DNA of 24,245 nt from Candidatus Ulvibacter alkanivorans (GTDB taxonomy: Bacteria > Bacteroidota > Bacteroidia > Flavobacteriales > Flavobacteriaceae), in NCBI RefSeq assembly GCF_003333325.1, contig NZ_QOLC01000091.1, forward strand, positions 1 through 24,245. The letters are read 5' to 3'. The position numbers and the translations under genes are program-made. Within the stretch, counting starts at the first letter, position 1. Every line of letters begins with the position of its first letter. The notes beneath the pieces are model-generated. The model searched no databases. It was not told where the DNA came from and saw nothing but the letters and a program-made list of their open reading frames with translations. Below, in pieces: positions 7,273-15,200 of the stretch.

Positions 7273-8796
7273 ATGAAATTAACCCGATTCGTCTTACTGC
7301 TTTGTTTTTGTTCCCTCAGCTTGATTGGGAGTGCGCAAATCTATGTAGGTGAGCTCCTAATTCGCGGTTCGTATGAGTACATAAAATTAGAATGCTCTTC
7401 TAATGTGTGTACGTTCGCGATGCCATATGTGGATGGGGAGTCAACCTATAAGGTGATAGGCGATCCATTTTCCGAGGGTGACTGGACCGTGCAACGAGAG
7501 CTCGAAACTTGGTCTTTTAACACGACTCCTTCCGAAGAAAAGATCGTTGGAACGCTCACTACCAAGAATAGTCGTCAAAAGGTGGTACTATATGAACAAC
7601 TAACACCTCTTTCAGAAAGTGCGCTTCAATACTATGAAGGCTCCTACGGTGATGACCATGGCAATAGGGCAATTGTGTACACTCGCAATGGCTATTTGCA
7701 TATAATGTCACCATACTCAGAACGAACCATGTCGTTAAAACCAATAGGAGACCACTTGTTTTGGACAGTTTCGGGGGCCCGCTGGCAATTTTCTTCGGAA
7801 AATTCTGAGAAGCCTTCCAATGTAACCTATCAAGATCGCTTTTCGAACACACGAAGCCTACAGCGTTTGCCCGCTGTTACGATTGAAGAAATTTGGATTC
7901 CCATCGCTACAGATACGCTCTATGGAAAGTTGTTCATGCCTACATCAACCGAAAAGGTGCCTGCTTGTTTGGTACTGCCCGGAGGAGGTGCAGTGGGTAT
8001 GGATAATTATGAATATGAGGCGCGATTTTTTGCTGCTCACGGCATCGCAAGCCTAATTTTTGATAAATCCGGTAACGGTAAGTCGAAAGGACCGGGGAAC
8101 TTCCGATTGCAAACCTTCGATGAAAAGAACGAACAATACCAACAACTGTTTGCGCACTTACAACAACATCCTAAGATAGACCCGGCTCGTGTGGGCGTAC
8201 ATGGCCCTAGTGAAGGTGGGCGATTGGCACTAATGATGGCTGCAGACTTGCAAGATATTGCATTCGTAAATGCAACGGCAGCACCTATTATGACCATGAA
8301 AGAAGGACAATTGTATGCTGTAGATCACTATCTTCGGAATATAGGAATGGGAGAACAGGATATTATCGATATTCGAAATATCTGGAGATCGTATTACGAT
8401 GAGATCATCGCGGGAGCCATAGACCCGAAGACCATAGAGGCTGCCAATCGTTTTAGAGAACAGAACGACCGATTGTTCTTACCTCCAAATTATGTAGAAA
8501 TTCCGGGAGCTCCACGAAAAGAAGACCTCGTAAATAACGATGTAGTTGATAAGGCGTCCGAGATTAATTGTCCCGTGCTGTTGCAATATGGCGAAAATGA
8601 CCAACGTGTACATGCATGGCAAAGTATTAGAAATTTTAGAGCAGCCATAAATAAGGACACCGATCTAAACATTATTATTTACCCAAGAGCCAGCCATTCT
8701 TTTATGACACCCGAGTTCGAAATAAGTCACGGCTATTTAGACGATAAATTAAAATGGTTGCGACAAATAGGAATTGTACCACTAAACAAATCATAG
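7273..8796 (+). CDS. Secreted alpha/beta hydrolase (serine hydrolase, S33/BAAT-like)
   Basis: Encodes 507 residues: a signal peptide (1-21, ending IGSAQ), an N-terminal beta-rich region of unknown type (about 22-195), and an alpha/beta hydrolase domain (about 205-500). The oxyanion/HGG-like turn is LPGGGAVG (235-242). The nucleophile elbow is GPSEGG with Ser313; the likely acid is Asp443 (YGENDQRV), and the likely base is His475 (ASHSF). All three parts of the triad are present, so it should be an active esterase, peptidase or amidase in the periplasm. It is first in a run of six tightly spaced genes that includes a BlaI/BlaR1 pair, so the enzyme may be the main regulated output. Whether it acts on a lactam, ester or peptide cannot be told from sequence; it is not a recognisable serine beta-lactamase (no SxxK class A/C/D layout seen). 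Confidence 0.85.
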   Translation: MKLTRFVLLLCFCSLSLIGSAQIYVGELLIRGSYEYIKLECSSNVCTFAMPYVDGESTYKVIGDPFSEGDWTVQRELETWSFNTTPSEEKIVGTLTTKNSRQKVVLYEQLTPLSESALQYYEGSYGDDHGNRAIVYTRNGYLHIMSPYSERTMSLKPIGDHLFWTVSGARWQFSSENSEKPSNVTYQDRFSNTRSLQRLPAVTIEEIWIPIATDTLYGKLFMPTSTEKVPACLVLPGGGAVGMDNYEYEARFFAAHGIASLIFDKSGNGKSKGPGNFRLQTFDEKNEQYQQLFAHLQQHPKIDPARVGVHGPSEGGRLALMMAADLQDIAFVNATAAPIMTMKEGQLYAVDHYLRNIGMGEQDIIDIRNIWRSYYDEIIAGAIDPKTIEAANRFREQNDRLFLPPNYVEIPGAPRKEDLVNNDVVDKASEINCPVLLQYGENDQRVHAWQSIRNFRAAINKDTDLNIIIYPRASHSFMTPEFEISHGYLDDKLKWLRQIGIVPLNKS

Positions 8797-8799
8797 ATC

Positions 8800-9258
8800 A
8801 TGAGAATAATTTTAGCGCTGTGTAGTATGCTTATGCTTAGCTGCATAATTACCGCACAAACGAACACCGAAAAAGAAGCTGTAGAAAGGGCTTGTATGAA
8901 TTATATTGAAGGATTTTACGAGGGGGATACCAAAAAATTAGAAGCAAGTTTACAACCCCAACTGTACAAATTTGGATTTATGAAGAACAAGGATACCAAC
9001 GCATATCAGCAAGTCGCAGAAATGAGCTATGATGCAGCCATGGCGTATGCAAACGATGTAAAAGAAAAACAGCGCTTTCCGAAGCCGGACGCACCTAAGG
9101 AGGTGATGGTGTTAGATATAGGCAATCACATTGCCGCCGCACGCGTGACCGCTTGGTGGGGAATTGATTATTTGCTGCTTTCAAAAACGGACGATGGCTG
9201 GATGATAGAACAGGTATTGTGGGAAGGACCACTTCAAAAATCACATCTAGAAAATTAA
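8800..9258 (+). CDS. Secreted NTF2-fold protein, putative lumazine-binding type
   Basis: Encodes 152 residues with an N-terminal secretion signal (about 1-20; the Cys at residue 15 in MLSCIITAQ leaves lipoprotein processing possible but not compelling). The mature part starts with EAVERACMNYIEGFYEGDTK, which with LQPQLYKFGFMK and the C-terminal DYLLLSKTDDGWMIEQVLW matches the pattern of the putative lumazine-binding (Lumazine_bd_2) branch of the NTF2-like fold. In this branch the cone-shaped pocket often binds small molecules, but ligand or catalytic roles are mostly untested. The start codon follows the hydrolase stop by three bases, so the two are translationally close and perhaps act on the same substrate in the periplasm. 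Confidence 0.78.
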   Translation: MRIILALCSMLMLSCIITAQTNTEKEAVERACMNYIEGFYEGDTKKLEASLQPQLYKFGFMKNKDTNAYQQVAEMSYDAAMAYANDVKEKQRFPKPDAPKEVMVLDIGNHIAAARVTAWWGIDYLLLSKTDDGWMIEQVLWEGPLQKSHLEN

Positions 9259-9263
9259 AACTC

Positions 9264-9683
9264 ATGAGAACGCTACTGTTAATAGGTTGTTACTTTATAG
9301 TGTTTAGCGGCGCGGCCCAAGATGTAAAGACACAGATACTGGAAGTAAATCGCGCGATGGAAAACACCTATAACGAGGGAAACGTTGAAGCCTTGGCTTC
9401 GTTCTATGCGCAAGAGGGAATTATCGTTGGTAACAATGTAGAACGTATGGGTCGTGAAGCGATACGTGAATATTGGAAGAACCTAGAGGGCAGACATATA
9501 GATTGGGAGCTGGAAAACATTGAAGTACTGGTCTATGCAGATGTTGTGGTACAACGCGGTATTTCTCGTTTACAATATTATCACGAGGGCACAGCGGTCC
9601 AATCTGATGTGCGATTTACGTTAGTATGGATTAAGGAAGACGGTGATTGGAAAATTAAAATTGATCATTACACACGATTATAA
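9264..9683 (+). CDS. Secreted SnoaL/DUF4440-like NTF2-fold protein
   Basis: The start at 9264 gives 139 residues beginning with a clear signal peptide (MRTLLLIGCYFIVFSGAAQ). An ATG at 9219 in frame would add 15 charged residues and overlap the preceding gene, so it is rejected. The mature part, NRAMENTYNEGNVEALASFY and then YAQEGIIVGNNVERMGREAI, is the typical opening of DUF4440/SnoaL-like proteins, and it ends with TLVWIKEDGDWKIKIDHYTR, the last two strands of the fold. The family includes polyketide cyclases and many uncharacterised stress-linked proteins. It is the second NTF2-fold gene in a row; the two differ enough to be separate families rather than a recent duplication. Three bases separate it from the blaI-like gene. 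Confidence 0.8.
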   Translation: MRTLLLIGCYFIVFSGAAQDVKTQILEVNRAMENTYNEGNVEALASFYAQEGIIVGNNVERMGREAIREYWKNLEGRHIDWELENIEVLVYADVVVQRGISRLQYYHEGTAVQSDVRFTLVWIKEDGDWKIKIDHYTRL

Positions 9684-9685
9684 TT

Positions 9686-10051
9686 ATGAAACAACTTACA
9701 AAAGCAGAAGAGGATATCATGCAGATCTTATGGGAACTGGGAGAAGGCAATGTTGCCGCTATTATTGAAGAACTTCCAGACCCAAAGCCTGCCTATAACA
9801 CGGTTTCGACCATTGTTCGCATATTAGAGAGTAAGGATTTTGTCGATTATCGAAAAGAAGGTCGTGGTCACATTTACTTTCCGAAGGTAAAAAAGACCGA
9901 ATACAGCAACCAATCGATCAATAAGATCGTGGACGGATATTTTCAAGGTTCGTTTAAAAGCATGGTTTCCTTTTTTATGAAAAAGAACGACATAAGTATT
10001 TCTGAAATGGAAACTATTATGCAAGAAATTAATAACGAGAACGCGTCATGA
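9686..10051 (+). CDS. BlaI/MecI/CopY-type winged-helix repressor
   Basis: Encodes 121 residues, the usual size for the BlaI/MecI family. The N-terminal winged helix is well kept: LTKAEEDIMQILWELGEGNVAA, then PKPAYNTVSTIVRILESKDF (recognition helix), then the wing VDYRKEGRGHIYFPKV. The C-terminal part (about 75-121) is the helical dimerisation arm, including GSFKSMVSFFMKK. In the classical systems the BlaR1/MecR1 partner triggers cleavage of this repressor in response to a cell-wall signal. Here its stop codon overlaps the start of the BlaR1-type gene (ATGA), showing tight coupling. The tandem inverted repeats at 7213-7246 are its likely binding site. I give no gene symbol because the inducer and targets in this phylum are not established. 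Confidence 0.9.
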   Translation: MKQLTKAEEDIMQILWELGEGNVAAIIEELPDPKPAYNTVSTIVRILESKDFVDYRKEGRGHIYFPKVKKTEYSNQSINKIVDGYFQGSFKSMVSFFMKKNDISISEMETIMQEINNENAS

Positions 10052-11448
10052 TACATTACTTATTACAAACCATAGCGTTTCAGTTGCTCTTTTTAGTGGT
10101 ATATGATCTGTTCCTTAAAAAGGAAACCTTTTTTACTTTAAATAGAATGTATCTTCTTGGTACTGTGATCCTCAGTTTTATTTTACCACTTATTCAGGTG
10201 GAAGGTATTCAGCACCAAATCCCATCGCAATACATTATAGAATTACCGGCAATTTTAATTGGTGGGATTGCTTCGGAAACAGCCGTCACAGCCGGAAGCT
10301 CCGCTTATGTATCACCATTTAGGTGGGAACAGATATGGTATGCAGGGATGCTTGTTGCCACCTTGCTATTTATCTATAAATTGATCAATTTGTTTAGGTT
10401 GAAGAAGTTAGGTACATCTAAAAAGGTTGAAAATTTTACGTTAATACGTCTTCCTAAGACCAACACCGCCTTTTCTTTTTTCAATTATATTTTCTTAGGG
10501 GAAGATCTTTCCGAAGCACAGAAAAACAACATTCTTCTTCATGAAAAAGTACACGTTACTCATAAACATTCCTACGACCTATTGTTCTTTGAAGCATTGC
10601 GCATTGTATGTTGGTTCAATCCATTGTTGTATCTGTACCAACAGCGTATGGTAAGCCTTCAAGAATTTACCGCCGATGCCAAAGTAGCAGCGCTTAATGG
10701 GAAAAAGACCTATTATCAAGACCTATTATCACAAGTATTTCAAACCGAACAAATTTCGTTCGTAAATACATTTTTTAGTCAATCATTAATCAAAAAACGA
10801 ATTAGTATGTTACGTAAAACAAAATCCAAAAAGATCTTTCAGTTAAAGTATTTAGTATTGCTTCCGCTCGTGAGCGCCATGCTGGTGTATACCTCTTGCT
10901 CTTTAGAGAACAAGGAGCGTGAGCCCGATACGGTCGCACAACATATAGCTGAATTAAAACAAGCGTTAGAAAATGGGGAGAATCTTTCCGAAGCAGAAAA
11001 GGAAACACTTCAAAACATGTTGCGATCCCATGCTTCTCAAGACGATTTAAATTTTGATGCCAAGAATAATGGTACAGGGGAGTCTGGCGCAATTCCATTT
11101 GTGCAATTGGATAAAGCACCAGTGTTTCCCGGTTGTGAAGATGTTGCCAACGAGGCTGAGAACAAAAAATGCTTCTCTCAAAAGGTGAGTGAAATGATCG
11201 TAAATAACTTTCCGAATAAAGAGTTACAAGCGGCCGGAGTTAGTGGTCGGCAACGTATTGTAGTCGAATTTACGATAGACAAGACGGGTTATTTAGGAGC
11301 ATTAACCGTGCGCACTAACGAACCCTATCTAGAAGCAGCAACGAGAGAGGTGTTTAGAAAACTTCCAGCACTTACTCCCGGTATTCATAATGGAAAAGAC
11401 GTGGCGGTGGCGTACAAGGTGCCTATAATTGTTGAAATTGATGAATAG
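10048..11448 (+). CDS. BlaR1/MecR1-like M56 membrane metallopeptidase with TonB C-terminal domain
   Basis: Encodes 466 residues. Transmembrane helices lie at about 4-23, 33-50, 96-114 and 266-284. The zinc motif HEKVH (165-169) in LLHEKVHVTHKH lies between the third and fourth helix on the cytoplasmic side, with a likely third ligand Glu206 (LQEFTAD), as expected of M56 peptidases that act on BlaI-type repressors. Instead of a penicillin-binding sensor, the periplasmic tail carries a linker rich in Glu/Asn (about 290-350) and a TonB C-terminal-like domain (about 355-466) with PVFPGCEDVA, a second Cys at 375, and VEFTIDKTGYLGALTVRT. This fusion is common in Bacteroidota. The signal it senses is unknown. 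The start overlaps the repressor stop, and the stop overlaps the next gene's start. Confidence 0.88.
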   Translation: MIHYLLQTIAFQLLFLVVYDLFLKKETFFTLNRMYLLGTVILSFILPLIQVEGIQHQIPSQYIIELPAILIGGIASETAVTAGSSAYVSPFRWEQIWYAGMLVATLLFIYKLINLFRLKKLGTSKKVENFTLIRLPKTNTAFSFFNYIFLGEDLSEAQKNNILLHEKVHVTHKHSYDLLFFEALRIVCWFNPLLYLYQQRMVSLQEFTADAKVAALNGKKTYYQDLLSQVFQTEQISFVNTFFSQSLIKKRISMLRKTKSKKIFQLKYLVLLPLVSAMLVYTSCSLENKEREPDTVAQHIAELKQALENGENLSEAEKETLQNMLRSHASQDDLNFDAKNNGTGESGAIPFVQLDKAPVFPGCEDVANEAENKKCFSQKVSEMIVNNFPNKELQAAGVSGRQRIVVEFTIDKTGYLGALTVRTNEPYLEAATREVFRKLPALTPGIHNGKDVAVAYKVPIIVEIDE

Positions 11449-12601
11449 ATATCTAATACTATTTTTTGTATTCTTTATTTCTGAGGCCGAAGCACAGCCT
11501 TCGGCTTCAACGCTTGAACAAACCAAAGTGTTAAAAACGGGCGATAGCCTGTATGCCACCGGAAATTACACGGAAGCAATAAACTCTTACAACTCCTTAC
11601 ATGATAACTCAAAGTACGAGCGATTGGCTAAAAGTTATGAAGCGTTGGGGAATACGCCTAAGGCACTAACGAATTACGAGTTGGCCATTGCCCATTCTCC
11701 GAATAAAACGACACATCGATTTCGCTACGGAAAATTGCTTCAAATTTCGGGACGCTACCGTCAAGCCGACAGCATTTTTACACAACTCAGCACTGAGTAT
11801 CCCACAAATGCTAGTTTCTTGTATCAGCGTGGCTTGATCGGTGAACGGTTGAACGATACAACAGCAATCCGATTTTTTTCTGATGCCTTACAAATAGATC
11901 CTACCCATGAAAACGCACGTTATAAAGTAGCGCGTCGTGCGGTAGAAAAGCGGAATTTTGAAAAGGCCCAACCAATTATTGAACAAGGGTTAAAAACAGA
12001 CCCAAACAGCATACGTTTTCTAACCTTAGCGGCATTAAGTAGCTACTACAGTAGTAATTATCACCAAGCCTTAAAACACTACGAGCATCTTGTATCCTTG
12101 AATCAGAGTAATGAACAGCTGCATGAAAATTTGGGGATTAGCTATATGCGGACCAATCAATTTGAGGAGGCACTTGAGCAGTTTACCATATTAATTAATA
12201 CATATGATGATAAAAATCCGTCGTGGCACTACCACGTAGGGAAGGTGTTTATGTCGCTTAAAGAATACGAGAAGGCCATTCGACATATAGAATTATCGAT
12301 AGCGCTACAGCAGGTTCCGTTAGATGCTGAATTTATGACACTCGCCACTATTTACAAACGGAAAGGAGATAACCGGCAAGTCTTTGACATGATGAAGCAT
12401 GCATTTTCCGAAAATCCGAAAGATGAGATGGTGGCATATCAGTTTGCAGTTGCGGCCGACAACTATTTTGAGGATATTGAAACGATTATTCAATATTATG
12501 AGACCTATCTCGAACAGCACGGAGAAACCGGACGATTTCGTGAACTGGCTAAACAACGACTAAGTGACCTAAAAAAAGAATTACATTATTCCAAAGACTA
12601 A
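11441..12601 (+). CDS. Secreted tetratricopeptide repeat protein
   Basis: The start ATG at 11441 gives 386 residues with a signal peptide MNRYLILFFVFFISEAEAQ; it overlaps the BlaR1-type stop by eight bases. A TTG at 11429 is in frame but would add four residues for no gain. The mature protein is almost wholly helical, with about eight to nine TPR units recognisable by the spacing of Ala, Gly, Tyr and Pro: for example YATGNYTEAINSY, YEALGNTPKALTNYELAIAHSP, LGISYMRTNQFEEALEQFTI and VGKVFMSLKEYEKAIRHIELS. TPR proteins of the periplasm usually scaffold protein complexes; no partner can be read from sequence. Its overlap with the M56 gene suggests it belongs to the BlaI-BlaR1 unit and may assemble the hydrolase or sensor parts. 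Confidence 0.83.
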   Translation: MNRYLILFFVFFISEAEAQPSASTLEQTKVLKTGDSLYATGNYTEAINSYNSLHDNSKYERLAKSYEALGNTPKALTNYELAIAHSPNKTTHRFRYGKLLQISGRYRQADSIFTQLSTEYPTNASFLYQRGLIGERLNDTTAIRFFSDALQIDPTHENARYKVARRAVEKRNFEKAQPIIEQGLKTDPNSIRFLTLAALSSYYSSNYHQALKHYEHLVSLNQSNEQLHENLGISYMRTNQFEEALEQFTILINTYDDKNPSWHYHVGKVFMSLKEYEKAIRHIELSIALQQVPLDAEFMTLATIYKRKGDNRQVFDMMKHAFSENPKDEMVAYQFAVAADNYFEDIETIIQYYETYLEQHGETGRFRELAKQRLSDLKKELHYSKD

Positions 12602-12645
12602 GTTTCTTCAAAATTTGTACTTTTCGGGTAACTAGTTGAGGTAGT

Positions 12646-13125
12646 ATGAAACACGCGATTTTTTCACTTTTTTTATTGGTTTTGGCAAGTTCATGTCAAT
12701 TCTTCGAAACGGAGAAAATTTCTACGGAAACATTTTACGAAGAAGAAATAAAGGCGATCGATTGGAAAGATGTGGATCAATACCCTGTTTTTGCCGAGTG
12801 TAGTGATTTTTCAGAAAAAAAAGCCCTTCGTTCGTGTTTCGAATCGACCTTGTCTAACAACTTGTACCAATCCATACAAACACGAAATATAGTAGCCTCG
12901 CAACCTTTGTTAGATACATTAATGCTAGAGTTCTTGGTTTCAGAGAACGCAACACTTTCCGTAGTAAATATTAAAATGGACAGCCTCACAAGAAAACAAT
13001 TTCCAAGATTGGAGAACTGGCTCGTACAACATATCGATTCCTTAGCACTTGTCGCGCCTGCGTATAAACGAGGGATTCCGGTAAAGACACATTTTACGCT
13101 ACCGGTAGTCTTACAAACCCATTAA
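12646..13125 (+). CDS. Lipoprotein with TonB C-terminal-like domain
   Basis: Encodes 159 residues with a lipoprotein signal peptide (lipobox LASSC, Cys17) followed by QFFETEK, which lacks a clear surface-export signal, so periplasmic exposure is more likely. The mature domain begins DQYPVFAECSDFSEKKALRSCF. The pattern P-V-F-x-x-C, about a dozen residues, then C-F matches PVFPGCEDVA...KKCF at the start of the TonB-like tail of the neighbouring BlaR1-type protein. The remainder (LEFLVSENATLSVVNIKMDS, then GIPVKTHFTLPVVLQT) follows the strand order of the same domain. It looks like a stand-alone, lipid-anchored relative of that sensor tail. It follows the TPR gene by 44 bases. A TACTTTTC at 12618-12625 is only -7-like and has no TTG partner, so co-transcription with the operon is possible. 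Confidence 0.72.
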   Translation: MKHAIFSLFLLVLASSCQFFETEKISTETFYEEEIKAIDWKDVDQYPVFAECSDFSEKKALRSCFESTLSNNLYQSIQTRNIVASQPLLDTLMLEFLVSENATLSVVNIKMDSLTRKQFPRLENWLVQHIDSLALVAPAYKRGIPVKTHFTLPVVLQTH

Positions 13126-13126
13126 G

Positions 13127-13999
13127 TTAGAGGCTAAATTTATAGCCAACTGTAAGATACACAGGAAATTCGTCACCGGTTTCTAAACCAACCGAGACGA
13201 TGTCGTTATACGCCAATGTAAGATAGCCCATGCCTAAGGCAATATCGGCCCCTAAACCAAACGATCCAGGCGTACGAAGATCACCTCCGGAGCCCGAGAT
13301 CACTTCGTCATCACCGGCCGAATTTTGCACAGTAATATCACGCGATACATAGATATAGGAAGCAAATTTTGTATTTAGGAAAAGATCAACCTTATCCGAT
13401 TTAATAAACTTGAATCGATAACTTAACGATAGTTCGCTAGACGAAAAATCGTAGTCACTACTCGCAATGGTTTGCGCAAATTGAACATTTATGGAGTGTC
13501 TTCTTAGTTTTTTTAATTCCACCAATTCGAGGTCGATACCCAAAACAGGTAGGAAAGTGTTGTCGGGATTAATAAAATAAGCATTGTTAGAAATACCGGC
13601 GAAACCGCCAAGACGGGTTGTCAAGGGTGTTTTTTCTCGGGTGTCATTAAAGTTGGGATCAACCGCCATATTGTAAGTAACCACAAAATCCCACAGGCTA
13701 TTTTTAGTAAGTTTCACATCATCTACTGCCAGCTGTGCATCGTTGGTGAGCAATTGAAGGGTTCCTTTATATTCTTCTTGGAACGAACCGTTGCTTTTGG
13801 TATTCTTTAATTCGGTGATAGAATTTCCTTTTTTGGCAAAATATCGGTATTCGCCATCGACACTATTCCAAAGCAGTGTTAAAGTGCCATCAACTTCGGT
13901 GTATAACGAATAGGTCTGTCCGTCGACGGTATACTGTTGTTGTGCAACGAGAAAATTAGTAAACAGAACGCAGAATAGAACAAGGAGTACACGTTTCAT
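13127..13999 (-). CDS. Predicted outer membrane beta-barrel protein
   Basis: Encodes 290 residues with a signal peptide (MKRVLLVLFCVLFTNFLVAQ). The first half of the mature part (about 21-115) is charged and mixed, with VDGQTYSLYTEVDGTLTLLW and a stretch of alternating residues. The second half (about 125-290) shows repeated amphipathic strands of 8-12 residues (for example HSINVQFAQTI, SSELSLSYRFKFI, KVDLFLNTKFASYIYV, LGADIALGMGYLTLAYN) and ends with YLTVGYKFSL. Such strands and an aromatic-rich C-terminus are what outer membrane barrels look like. No specific family is recognised, and the function is unknown. It converges on the TonB-like lipoprotein gene with a single base between the stops, leaving no room for a classical terminator. 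A candidate promoter lies upstream. Confidence 0.72.
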   Translation of the reverse strand: MKRVLLVLFCVLFTNFLVAQQQYTVDGQTYSLYTEVDGTLTLLWNSVDGEYRYFAKKGNSITELKNTKSNGSFQEEYKGTLQLLTNDAQLAVDDVKLTKNSLWDFVVTYNMAVDPNFNDTREKTPLTTRLGGFAGISNNAYFINPDNTFLPVLGIDLELVELKKLRRHSINVQFAQTIASSDYDFSSSELSLSYRFKFIKSDKVDLFLNTKFASYIYVSRDITVQNSAGDDEVISGSGGDLRTPGSFGLGADIALGMGYLTLAYNDIVSVGLETGDEFPVYLTVGYKFSL

Positions 14000-14019
14000 A
14001 TGGCTAAGATTTGGTCGGT

Positions 14020-14048
14020 TAAAAGTAAGAAAATAAATTTAGTTACAA
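14020..14048 (-). promoter_or_regulatory. Candidate promoter of the outer membrane protein gene
   Basis: On the minus strand, TTG at 14048-14046, an 18-base spacer, and TACTTTTA at 14027-14020 fit the Bacteroidota pattern with one mismatch (last base of TAnnTTTG). The -7 element ends 20 bases before the ATG at 13999. It starts right after the stop of the upstream glycosyltransferase gene, so the barrel gene may be its own unit. Confidence 0.4.
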
Positions 14049-15200
14049 TTATTTCTTTAGGTTTCTGCCTTTCCATTGATAGCTGCCTTTCAGGCTTTTA
14101 ACTAAAATTATCAATAACAGCAAAGGATAGAGTATAGCACCGCCTAAAAAAGAGGGCAGCGACAGCTTACTTCGGAAGAATGTTGCGGTACTGTACAAAT
14201 ACAAGTAATCTAACACTAGTTTCAACAAAACAATAGCGATTACGTAAAATAAGGCAGAGGTATTAAAACATGCATAAACTAGACCTGCCAATACCCATAT
14301 ATTGAAGAGAACCACCAATGTTCCCAATAACTTTGAAGGCCAACTTTTTTGATTCGCCGTCTTGGATGCCCAACGTACGCGTTGGGAGATGACTTGCCTC
14401 CATGATGATTGGGCTTGGGTAGATACGATAGCATCCTCAGCTTTTAAATAGTGAATTTCACCGGCATTGTACTGTTTGCATTTTTCGAGCATAAAAATAT
14501 CATCACCACTTGCAATATGGTCGTTACCCATAAATCCGTTGACCGCCTCGAACACTTGTTTTTTGTAGGCCAGATTTGCTCCATTACACAGCAATGGCAG
14601 TTGCCAAGCAAAACTTCCCATAGTCGTTGTTTGCAGACTAAACACGTCTAACTGTTGAAATTTTTGGAGAAAGGATTCTGCAGGGTCGAGACATACGGGA
14701 CCTGCGATAAGTACGGCATTATGTGCTTGTATGTATTGATCGAAACTTCGTAACCAGTTCTTTGGCAAGGTGCAATCGGCATCGGTTGTAATGATCCATT
14801 CGTAATTTGCGTTGGAAACAGCTGTGGTAATGGCATCTTTTTTTGGAGCATTGCTAGTACGTACTGCATCGAGAATACTGTGCTGTGGCAAATCACTTTG
14901 AAGTGTCGATTGTAAATGATCCTCCTCTAACATTTCTGCAAGAACCGCTTTCGAATTGTCTTCGGAAGCATCGTTCACTAAAATGAGCTCAAACAAGTCC
15001 GATGGATACTGCTGCTTCAATAGCGAATTGACAAGTTTTGGCAAATTATCAGCCTCATTCCTAAATGGGACTACCACCGAAAAGCGAGTAACAGGTGTGA
15101 CTTCTTCCGAAGTAAACCGCGGCATAGACATCGCTCCATAGAGTAACATTCCTAACGCAAACAAATAGGCGGCTAGAAGTATAAATCCAAGAATGATCAT
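14049..15200 (-). CDS. Membrane-bound family 2 glycosyltransferase
   Basis: Encodes 383 residues. One N-terminal helix (about 3-23) precedes a GT-A domain (about 38-280): SVVVPFRNEADNLPKLVNSL, the second nucleotide-binding strand FELILVNDASEDN, the DxD motif at Asp140-Asp142 (TTDADC), SGDD (231-234), and the acceptor-side QRVRW (Q273 to W277). These are the full set of processive-type GT2 motifs (D, DxD, ED/GDD, QxxRW). Three or four C-terminal helices follow (about 290-310, 315-337, 350-370). It probably transfers a sugar from a nucleotide donor to a lipid or glycan at the inner membrane; the sugar cannot be named. Its start overlaps the stop of the YbhN-like gene by four bases, so both proteins are made together and probably act on the same lipid-linked product. 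Confidence 0.87.
   Translation of the reverse strand: MIILGFILLAAYLFALGMLLYGAMSMPRFTSEEVTPVTRFSVVVPFRNEADNLPKLVNSLLKQQYPSDLFELILVNDASEDNSKAVLAEMLEEDHLQSTLQSDLPQHSILDAVRTSNAPKKDAITTAVSNANYEWIITTDADCTLPKNWLRSFDQYIQAHNAVLIAGPVCLDPAESFLQKFQQLDVFSLQTTTMGSFAWQLPLLCNGANLAYKKQVFEAVNGFMGNDHIASGDDIFMLEKCKQYNAGEIHYLKAEDAIVSTQAQSSWRQVISQRVRWASKTANQKSWPSKLLGTLVVLFNIWVLAGLVYACFNTSALFYVIAIVLLKLVLDYLYLYSTATFFRSKLSLPSFLGGAILYPLLLLIILVKSLKGSYQWKGRNLKK

Noticed and set aside
12630..12637. AACTAGTT palindrome upstream of the TonB-like lipoprotein as another BlaI-type site
   Set aside because: The eight-base palindrome lacks the four-base centre and tandem layout of the 7213-7246 repeats and could easily arise by chance.
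13123..13130. Terminator between the convergent lipoprotein and outer membrane protein genes
   Set aside because: Only one base separates the two stops, and no G+C-rich hairpin with a T run was seen.
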